NCBI GenBank assembly: GCA_965262175.1
Contig: CBDHES010000002.1
Location: 434,001-498,000 of the forward strand
From: CADEDH01 sp965262175
GTDB lineage: Bacteria; Actinomycetota; Acidimicrobiia; Acidimicrobiales; SZUA-35
Direction of reading: 5' to 3'
DNA length: 64,000 nucleotides
Within the stretch, counting starts at the first letter, position 1. Every line of letters starts with the position of its first letter. Under the pieces are notes generated by a model. It searched no databases. It was not told the DNA's origin and was given only the letters and a program-made list of their open reading frames with translations. The position numbers were made by a program, and so were the translations under genes. Shown one piece after another: positions 57,910 through 64,000 of the stretch.

Positions 57910-60759
57910 TCAGCCCTCGGGGAGGCGGTAGGCCGCCGGTGACGGCTTGAGCGGTCGGGCATACCAAAGCGGTCGACGCAAGCCGCCCGTCGGGGGGCGG
58001 GTCTTGTCGAGCCACTCGAGGTAGGCCTCGCGAGACTTGGCAGTGTCGACCACCACGTCGCCGTAGGCGTCGCCGGATTCGGCCGGGGTCACCGTGACCC
58101 GCTGATGCCAGCACTGCATGCCCGAGATCGGGTCGGGCTGCACACAGAACGTGGCGTTCTGGTGAACCCCGGTGTCGTTCCACCAGATGCGACCGGTGTC
58201 GGGATCCCCCGAGGCGTAGGGGGCGTTGCCGTGCTCCCGCTTCAGCGACCAGGTCGTCCCGCCGTCGCCGTTCGGCTGCTGGCTGATGGCCGCTTTTCCC
58301 GCACCCCACGACCGGCCCTGCTCCTCATCGAGACGCCACCGACCCATGTGGTGGGAGGCGGCCACCACCCCGGGCCGGATGCCCTCGGTCCGCCAGGCGG
58401 CGATCACGAAGTGGCCGATGCGGGTCGTCACCCGAACCAGGCCGTTCTCCTCGATGCCGAGCTTCTCGGCATCGCTGGGATGGATCCACAGCGGATGGCG
58501 ATGGCTGATCTCGTTGAGCCACTTCGAGTTGGCCGATCGGGTGTGGATCAGGGTCGGGATGCGGAAGGTGGGGAGGAGGATCCGCTCGGTGCCGGCCAGG
58601 TCGAGGTCCTCCCAGTGCACGTGGGACGGGATCCAGGTCGGGGTGGCGTACTCCGGCCACCCCCACTCGGCCAGCGTGGTGGAGTAGAGCTCCAGCTTCT
58701 TCGACGGGGTGGGGAAGCCTTCCTTGGCCTCGCCATCGACGTCGACCGCGGGGGAGCCGTCACCGAGGTCGGCGAGGGTGAGATCGTCGAGCGTGCTCAG
58801 GTCGCCGTCCCAGGCCCCCGAGGTGCCCGGCTTGCGATACACGCCGTCGCCATCCTTCTCGCAACCGTCGAGGGCGGCCGGATCGACGGCCCGCTCATAG
58901 GGCTCGTAGGGGTCGGTGGGAACGGCGAAGGCCGACCGATCCCGCATGTAGTCGAGCGGCGTCTGCCCGGCGGCGGCGGCCGCGTCGGCCAAGCCGGGGA
59001 CCTTGTCGGCGAACATCTCGGCGTAGTACTCGTCGACCGTCACCGGCTTGCCGGGATGCTCGGTCGACTCGAACCACTTCCGGACGCCGAGCGAGCCGTC
59101 GGGGTCGATCCGCCACGACAGGTCGATCCAGAACTCGTTCTCCTCCCACACCTCACCCGGGTTGTAGTGGTGGCTCCGGGCATCGGGACCGAGATCGCCG
59201 GTCCCGCCGGCGGCCTGATCCCGGATCTCGGCGTAGCGGCGGAAAACCGACTGGCGGAATCCGATCCACCGCCCGGCGTGGGTCTCGTAGCTGTGGATGT
59301 CGTGGCGTTCGGCCCCGACGCCCATCGGCAGGACGTAGTCGGCGAACCACGCCGTCTCGGACCACGTCGGGGTCAGGGCGACGTGGCACCGGACCTTGGT
59401 CTCGTCGGTCAGGGCCTCCATCCAGGTGAAGCCGTCGGGGTTGGTCCAGATGGGGTTGTAGACCCGCGAGAAGTAGACCTCGAGCGAGCCTCGCCCCTCG
59501 TTGAGGAAGTGGGGCAGGAGGATCGACATCTCGTGGTACGAGAGGGGGAACTCCTTGGGCCACTCCAGCTCGTTCCACGACGTGATCTTGGGCGCCCCGA
59601 TGGGAGCGGCCGGCTTGAACTTGTTCATGCCGTTGCCGGCCGTCCCTCCGACGGTGGCGACCGAGCCGGTCAAGACGTTGAGGAAGAACAGGCACCGGGC
59701 CACCTGCCAGCCGCCGAGGTTGCCGGCGCCGGCGGCCCGCCAGTTGTGGGAGGCGAACTTGGTGGGGTTGGCCCCGATGACCTCGGCCACCTCCCGGATC
59801 GTGTCGGCCGAGATGCCGGTCTTCTGCTCCGCCGCCTCCGGCGTGTAGGCGGCGTACTCGTCGAGCATCGCCTCCCGCAGCTGGTCGAAGGCGACGGGCC
59901 GATCGGGGTGCTTCTCCCGGAGGTACGTCTCCCAGTTGGTCCAGCGCCGCACGAACTCGGCGTTCCACGTCTCGGACTCGATGAGCAGCCGGCCGATGGC
60001 CAGGAGCAGGAACGGTTCGGTACCGGGCCAGGTCGGCAGCCAGTAGTCGGCCTTGGCCCCGGTGTTCGACAGGCGGGGGTCGACGGCGATGACCTTGGCC
60101 CCCGCCGCCTGGGCCTCGATGATCCGCTGGGCGTGGGGATTGAAGTAGTGGCCCGACTCGAGGTGGGCCGAGATCAGGAAGATGACCTTGGCGTTGGCGA
60201 AGTCCGACGAGGGGCGGTCGTGGCCCATCCAGCTCTGGTACCCGATCCGGGCGTTGGACGAGCAGATGTTGGTGTGGCTGTTGTGCCCGTCGACCCCCCA
60301 CGCCTTGAGGACTCGATCGGTGTAGCCATCCTCGCCTGGTCGGCCGACGTGGTACATGACCTCGTTGTGCCGGTCCTCGGTGAAGGCGGTCCGGATCCGG
60401 GCTCCGATCTCGTCGAGGGCCTGGTCCCACGAGATCCGCTCCCAGCTACCCGAGCCCCGCTCCCCGACCCGCTTCATCGGGTAGAGCACCCGCTCGGGGT
60501 CATAGACCTGGTTCAGGGTCGCCGGGCCCTTGGCGCAGTTCCGCCCCCGGCTCCCCGGGTGCTCCGGGTTGCCCTCGATCTTGGCGATGTCCCCGGTCTC
60601 CTGGTCGAAGTAGGCGACCAGGCCACACCCCGCCTCGCAGTTGAAGCAGGTGGTGGGCACGAGCGTGTAGTTCCGCTCGACACGATCGGGCCACGCCTTG
60701 GCGTCCAGCTCGGTCCAGTCGTGCCACCGGTCGAACGGCGGGTACTTGGACAGTTCCAT
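57910..60759 (-). CDS. Molybdopterin oxidoreductase catalytic subunit (PSR/SoeA-like)
   Basis: A 949-aa DMSO-reductase-family enzyme. Residues C38, C41, C45 and C75 (CFNCEAGC...GRNC) bind an N-terminal 4Fe-4S cluster, and C166 in SHTNICSSNA is the likely molybdenum ligand, as in polysulfide/thiosulfate-type enzymes. No Tat signal is present, so the enzyme should be cytoplasmic. It lies 11 nt after the FeS-NrfD gene and in an operon with persulfide dioxygenase and SQR. That setting and the lack of a Tat signal favour a SoeA-like sulfite dehydrogenase; tetrathionate or polysulfide chemistry is possible. ATG at 60759 with GGGAG. Confidence 0.85.
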   Translation of the reverse strand: MELSKYPPFDRWHDWTELDAKAWPDRVERNYTLVPTTCFNCEAGCGLVAYFDQETGDIAKIEGNPEHPGSRGRNCAKGPATLNQVYDPERVLYPMKRVGERGSGSWERISWDQALDEIGARIRTAFTEDRHNEVMYHVGRPGEDGYTDRVLKAWGVDGHNSHTNICSSNARIGYQSWMGHDRPSSDFANAKVIFLISAHLESGHYFNPHAQRIIEAQAAGAKVIAVDPRLSNTGAKADYWLPTWPGTEPFLLLAIGRLLIESETWNAEFVRRWTNWETYLREKHPDRPVAFDQLREAMLDEYAAYTPEAAEQKTGISADTIREVAEVIGANPTKFASHNWRAAGAGNLGGWQVARCLFFLNVLTGSVATVGGTAGNGMNKFKPAAPIGAPKITSWNELEWPKEFPLSYHEMSILLPHFLNEGRGSLEVYFSRVYNPIWTNPDGFTWMEALTDETKVRCHVALTPTWSETAWFADYVLPMGVGAERHDIHSYETHAGRWIGFRQSVFRRYAEIRDQAAGGTGDLGPDARSHHYNPGEVWEENEFWIDLSWRIDPDGSLGVRKWFESTEHPGKPVTVDEYYAEMFADKVPGLADAAAAAGQTPLDYMRDRSAFAVPTDPYEPYERAVDPAALDGCEKDGDGVYRKPGTSGAWDGDLSTLDDLTLADLGDGSPAVDVDGEAKEGFPTPSKKLELYSTTLAEWGWPEYATPTWIPSHVHWEDLDLAGTERILLPTFRIPTLIHTRSANSKWLNEISHRHPLWIHPSDAEKLGIEENGLVRVTTRIGHFVIAAWRTEGIRPGVVAASHHMGRWRLDEEQGRSWGAGKAAISQQPNGDGGTTWSLKREHGNAPYASGDPDTGRIWWNDTGVHQNATFCVQPDPISGMQCWHQRVTVTPAESGDAYGDVVVDTAKSREAYLEWLDKTRPPTGGLRRPLWYARPLKPSPAAYRLPEG

Positions 60760-60770
60760 CAGTGGCTCCC

Positions 60771-62324
60771 TTACGACAGGGGGACCGACTGGCCGGCCCG
60801 GACGAACGAGTCTTCGTAGAAGAACATGCCGATCAATGCCGCCAGCCCGGCCGCGGCGGCGAGCGCCGGGCTGTCGGCGCCGGCGGCCAGCAGCGTGATG
60901 GCCACTGCGGCGGGGACGAGAAGGCCGACGACCACCCCGCCCCACCAGAATCGGGAGGCGAACGGGCCCCTGGTCATCGCCTCGACGGCCAGCTCGACGT
61001 GGCGGCTGCCATGCGACGTGAGCTCGATGGCGACGAACATCGCGGTCGCCCCGACGCCGGCCAGGAGGACCCAGAGGGCCACCTCGGGCCGAGGAACGTC
61101 GAGGAACAGGTCGAGGATGGCGTAGGTCGCTCCGCCGGCGGCGACGGCCTGGGCCAAGAGGACCGGCAGCAGCAGTGGGGTCTGCCAGAGGTCCCGGCCT
61201 TCGCACTGGGCGAAGAGGTAGGCGGTGTAGCCGGCGGTCCCGACCGCGCCGACGACCGCCGGGACGGCCAGCCACTGGAGCATCGTCTCGGAATCGAGGA
61301 GTCCCCCGACGAACCACAGGGCGCACACCGCGGCGAACGCCATCAAGACGTAGGCCCCCTTGACCAACCACGACGACCAGTTGCCCATCGTCAACAGGTA
61401 GTGGAACCGGGCCGGTTGCTTGAGATCCCACACCAGGAGCACACCGGTTGCGGCCAGGAAGGCCCCGGCCACGATGGCGGGAGCGATCCCCACCGCCACC
61501 TGGTCATCACCGTGACCGAGCAAGACCAACAGGGCGGCCATCAGCATCGCACCGGCGGCGACGGCCTTGGTCACCAGGTAGCCGGCGACCTTGGCCTTCC
61601 AGGTCATCGAGTGCGAGGTGGTGTAGGTGGTCCGGGCCACGACGCCCAGGTCGGCACTCGGCGACGAGCCGGCGGAGACCGGAATCGTGGGATGGCGGGT
61701 GCCGTTGACGTCGCTCAGGGTGTCGGCCCAGATCATGCCATCGTTGGCGATGGCGGTCCTGGTCGGGTCGAGCGACGCCTGATCGGCCCCCCGGTAGAAC
61801 ACCTTGGGGAGCGTGTTCTGCTCCGGCGCCCGGACCGCCACGTCGTCCCGGGCGATGATCCGGGAGATCGGGTCGGTCGGGTCGTCGAGGTCGCCGATCC
61901 GGATCGCCTCGGTCGGGCACACGATCTGGCACGACGGCTCAAGCCCGACCTCGATCCGGTGATTGCACATGTTGCACTTGTGCGCCGTGTTGGTCTCGGG
62001 GTTGATGTAGATCGCGTCGTAGGGGCAGGCGTTCATGCACGACTTGCACCCGATGCACCGGTCGTCCTGGAAGTCGACCACCCCATTGTCCGACCGGAAC
62101 AGCGCCGACGTGGGGCAGATCGTCATGCACGGGGCGTCATCGCACTGGTTGCAGCGCATCACGCTGAACTTGCGGGCCGCGTCGGGGAACGTACCGGTCT
62201 CGATGTACTTGACCCAGGTCCGGTTGACCCCGAGCGGCACGTCGTGCTCGCTCTTGCACGCCACCGTGCAGGCGTGGCAGCCGATGCAGCTGTCGCTGTC
62301 CAGGAGGAAGCCGAGCCTGGTCAT
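60771..62324 (-). CDS. Fused 4Fe-4S ferredoxin / NrfD-type membrane subunit
   Basis: A 517-aa fusion. Residues 1-190 hold 16 Cys for four clusters: CIGCHACTVAC, CNQCDDAPCMTIC, CIGCKSCMNAC and CNMCN...CQIVC. Residues 255-510 form an NrfD-type anchor with about eight helices and the motif LVWDLKQPARFHYLLTMGNWSSWLVKGAY. Normally these are two proteins (PsrB/PsrC, DmsB/DmsC). The fusion passes electrons between the molybdenum subunit and the quinone pool. ATG at 62324 with GGAAGG 6 nt upstream; a longer frame to 62465 is rejected. Confidence 0.9.
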   Translation of the reverse strand: MTRLGFLLDSDSCIGCHACTVACKSEHDVPLGVNRTWVKYIETGTFPDAARKFSVMRCNQCDDAPCMTICPTSALFRSDNGVVDFQDDRCIGCKSCMNACPYDAIYINPETNTAHKCNMCNHRIEVGLEPSCQIVCPTEAIRIGDLDDPTDPISRIIARDDVAVRAPEQNTLPKVFYRGADQASLDPTRTAIANDGMIWADTLSDVNGTRHPTIPVSAGSSPSADLGVVARTTYTTSHSMTWKAKVAGYLVTKAVAAGAMLMAALLVLLGHGDDQVAVGIAPAIVAGAFLAATGVLLVWDLKQPARFHYLLTMGNWSSWLVKGAYVLMAFAAVCALWFVGGLLDSETMLQWLAVPAVVGAVGTAGYTAYLFAQCEGRDLWQTPLLLPVLLAQAVAAGGATYAILDLFLDVPRPEVALWVLLAGVGATAMFVAIELTSHGSRHVELAVEAMTRGPFASRFWWGGVVVGLLVPAAVAITLLAAGADSPALAAAAGLAALIGMFFYEDSFVRAGQSVPLS

Positions 62325-62400
62325 CACGTACCTTCCGTTCGAGGGGAGCCCGAGGGCCTTGGGGTCGACCGTCCGAGGGCGGGCCGGGGTCCGCCAACCA

Positions 62401-63795
62401 TCAACTGGACGCTGCCACTGCGGCCGACTCCCAGGCACCGTAGCCACCGAGCAGGTCCGACACATCAGCGAAGCCCACCTGGGCCATCCGGCTGGCGGCG
62501 ATCGAGGACCGGAACCCGCCGGCGCAGTACACGATGGTCGGCTTGGAGGCGTCGAGTGAGCTCAGTCGCTCGTTGAGCCGGGTCAGCGGGATCTCGACGG
62601 CTCCCTCGATCACCCCGTCGGCGGTCTCGCCCGGCTGGCGGACGTCGACGAGCTGCAGGTCGTCGATCTCGGCCTGGGCCCGGAGGAGGCCGGCCACGTC
62701 GACCCGGGATCCCCGCGTCACCTCGTCGGGGTTGGCTGCGAACGCCGCCATCGGCTCGACGAGGTAGCCGACGACGTTGTCGAACCCGATGCGAGCCAAG
62801 CGGTTCTTGGCTTCCAGCTCCTGGCCGGGGTCGGTCACCAGCGCCATCGCCACCCCGGGCTGGATCACCCCGCCGGCGAACTCGGCGTAGCGTCCGGCGA
62901 GCCCGATGTTGACCGACCCGATCAGGTGGCCGAGCGCGAACGAGGCGGGATCCCGGGTGTCGAGCACCAACGCGCCTCGGCGCTGGTGAGCGATGACCTC
63001 CTCGATGGTGAGCGCCGGTGGTGGTGCGGTTTCGTCGAGGAGGGGTCGGTTCTCGCGGTTGAGGGTGGCGTCATAGGCGAAGTAGGCCGGGGGTGCGGTC
63101 TGACCCTCGGTGACCATCTCCACGAAGCTCGCCCGATCCGAGGCCAGCAACGCGTAGTTCGTCGCACGCTGCTCCCCCATCGTCGACCACGTATCGGTCG
63201 ACAGGTTCTTCCCACACGCCGAACCCGCCCCATGAGCCGGATACACCCGGGTCTCATCAGGCAACGGCAACAACTTCGTCTGCAACGACTCGAACAGATC
63301 ACCAGCAAGATCCTCAGCCGTCACCCCCCTCGACGACAACAGATCAGGACGACCAACATCACCGATGAACAACGTGTCACCAGTCAACACCCCATACGGA
63401 ACCTCATCACCGTCCCGCTCCCACACCACCACACTGATCGACTCCGGCGTATGACCCGGAGTATGCAACACCTCCAACACCACCTCACCAAGCGAAATCC
63501 GCTCCCCATCAACCAACTTCCGAGAAGCGAACTCCGTCTCAGCAGCCGACCCATACGCGATCACCGCACCAGTCGCCGCAGCCAACTCCAAATGACCCGA
63601 CAAGAAATCCGCATGAAAATGCGTCTCGATCACCAACTCGATCGACAACCCAAGCCGCTCAGCCGACTCCAAATACGGACCAACATCACGCCGCGGATCA
63701 ACCACCACAGCCCGACCAGACGACTCATCACCAATCAAATACGACGCCTGCGACAAACAATCCAAATAATACTGCTCAAACACCACCGAACTCAC
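62401..63795 (-). CDS. Persulfide dioxygenase-rhodanese fusion (CstB-like)
   Basis: A 464-aa protein in the CstB order. It has a metallo-beta-lactamase domain (HFHADFLSGH at 59-68, GHTPESI, TGDTLFIGDVGR), then a pseudo-rhodanese domain whose active-site loop reads ALVTDPGQE without Cys, then an active rhodanese with the Cys in IVYCAGGFRSS (about residue 432). It should oxidise low-molecular persulfides to sulfite and transfer sulfane sulfur to thiosulfate. GTG at 63795; the GTG at 63786 is better spaced from GAGGAG. Codons of the first ~206 residues end mostly in G or T, those after mostly in C or G, so the gene looks like a mosaic. Confidence 0.93.
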   Translation of the reverse strand: MSSVVFEQYYLDCLSQASYLIGDESSGRAVVVDPRRDVGPYLESAERLGLSIELVIETHFHADFLSGHLELAAATGAVIAYGSAAETEFASRKLVDGERISLGEVVLEVLHTPGHTPESISVVVWERDGDEVPYGVLTGDTLFIGDVGRPDLLSSRGVTAEDLAGDLFESLQTKLLPLPDETRVYPAHGAGSACGKNLSTDTWSTMGEQRATNYALLASDRASFVEMVTEGQTAPPAYFAYDATLNRENRPLLDETAPPPALTIEEVIAHQRRGALVLDTRDPASFALGHLIGSVNIGLAGRYAEFAGGVIQPGVAMALVTDPGQELEAKNRLARIGFDNVVGYLVEPMAAFAANPDEVTRGSRVDVAGLLRAQAEIDDLQLVDVRQPGETADGVIEGAVEIPLTRLNERLSSLDASKPTIVYCAGGFRSSIAASRMAQVGFADVSDLLGGYGAWESAAVAASS

Positions 63796-63817
63796 ACTCC
63801 TCGTCGTCGCGGCCGGC

Positions 63818-64000
63818 TCAGGCCCGGCCCTTCAGCATCATGTTCCAGTAGAGAAACGGCAAACCGTGCTTCTTCAAGTACCACATGTCGCGCCGTGGCT
63901 TCGTCGTATCGATGACCGGGATGGACGGTGCCGGCTCCATCGAGTAGTCGAACTCGGCGAGCAGCATCGCATGGCGGGACGTGGTCAGGGGGCACGACGC
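63818..64000 (-). CDS. Sulfide:quinone oxidoreductase-like protein, C-terminus only
   Basis: The right edge contains the last 60 codons of a minus-strand gene ending at TGA 63820-63818. The visible sequence includes AMLLAEFDYSMEPAPSIPVIDTTKPRRDMWYLKKHG and ends LPFLYWNMMLKGRA. This is the C-terminal pattern of membrane-bound FAD enzymes of the sulfide:quinone oxidoreductase group, with the M-W-x-L-K-K-x-G-L-P-x-x-Y-W ending. Its position right before the CstB-like gene fits sulfide oxidation to persulfide with electrons going to quinone. N-terminal motifs are outside the window. Confidence 0.72.
   Translation of the reverse strand, partial: ASCPLTTSRHAMLLAEFDYSMEPAPSIPVIDTTKPRRDMWYLKKHGLPFLYWNMMLKGRA

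Noticed and set aside
58105..60819. 904-codon open frame on the plus strand opposite the molybdopterin subunit
   Set aside because: Composition follows the C-ending codons of the minus-strand gene, which has full Fe-S and cofactor motifs. The plus frame has no recognisable domain.
62926..63915. 329-codon plus-strand frame opposite the CstB-like gene
   Set aside because: It is an artefact of the G/T-ending codon patch, which removes stops on the other strand. Its Arg-rich product has no features.
63792..63995. 67-codon minus-strand ORF at the right edge
   Set aside because: The frame ending at 63818 encodes an SQR-like C-terminus that runs off the edge. The 67-codon frame overlaps it out of frame.
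1..64000. CRISPR arrays, tRNA/rRNA genes, insertion sequences, prophage
   Set aside because: No regularly spaced repeats, no cloverleaf-like segments ending in a T-arm, and no transposase, integrase or structural phage motifs were found by reading. A tRNA scan would be needed to be sure.

Overview
The window is high-GC DNA with third codon positions dominated by C and G, almost no intergenic space and short operons. A SARP-type regulator, an F420-type deazaflavin oxidoreductase, WYL and XRE regulators, DHA2 exporters and many leaderless TAnnnT promoters point to an actinobacterium. An Acidimicrobiia-like, free-living heterotroph is my best guess, but nothing in the window proves the class. 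I saw no rRNA, tRNA, CRISPR array, insertion sequence or phage gene.

Layout. 1-8.6 kb (minus): a branched-chain amino acid/amide ABC operon in the order livG-livF-livH-livM-livK-livH-livM, followed by a lipoprotein cut by the window edge. It has one ATPase pair and one binding protein but two permease pairs. 8.6-17.7 kb: VOC protein, EamA exporter, an ABC-2 export pair, YiaA/B-like protein, HAD 5'-nucleotidase, endonuclease III, SDR, ketopantoate-reductase-like protein, TetR. 17.7-21.5 kb: DUF4214/M23-like secreted protein, a LuxR-type regulator and an AAA-SARP regulator. 21.6-26.3 kb: an orphan second Liv-type binding protein, an acyl-CoA dehydrogenase and a beta-propeller lipoprotein. 26.3-31.3 kb: DUF2975/XRE pair, two VOC proteins around a WYL regulator, RidA, a predicted selenoprotein of the GrdB/PrdB-like family, and a SnoaL-like protein. 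31.4-37.1 kb: F420-type oxidoreductase, hydrolases and a catabolic operon (enoyl-CoA hydratase, quinone oxidoreductase, ATC-hydrolase-like, PhyH dioxygenase). 37.1-41.7 kb: proVWX compatible-solute uptake, with a double-size ProW. 41.8-48.7 kb: a transglutaminase-DUF2126 / ATP-grasp-alpha-E / transglutaminase operon. 48.9-57.9 kb: DHA2 exporter, Coq4-like protein, thioesterase, NDH-2, a beta-lactamase-fold lipoprotein with its two-component system, and a NERD protein. 57.9-64 kb: a sulfur operon running sulfide:quinone oxidoreductase (partial), CstB-like persulfide dioxygenase-rhodanese, fused FeS-NrfD subunit and molybdopterin subunit.

Most notable points. (1) A single in-frame UGA at 30044 inside a GrdB/PrdB-like gene, forming a U-x-x-C motif with a GC-rich hairpin at the SECIS position. 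(2) A sharp change of codon usage inside the CstB-like gene at about 63160. (3) About a dozen TAnnnT elements 6-8 nt before start codons, two of them symmetric ANNNTANNNT elements serving divergent genes. (4) Tandem 11-bp GTTGA repeats next to a SARP gene. (5) Several clean operator-like palindromes. (6) A tiny 16-codon ORF joining livH to livM by TGATG overlaps at both ends.
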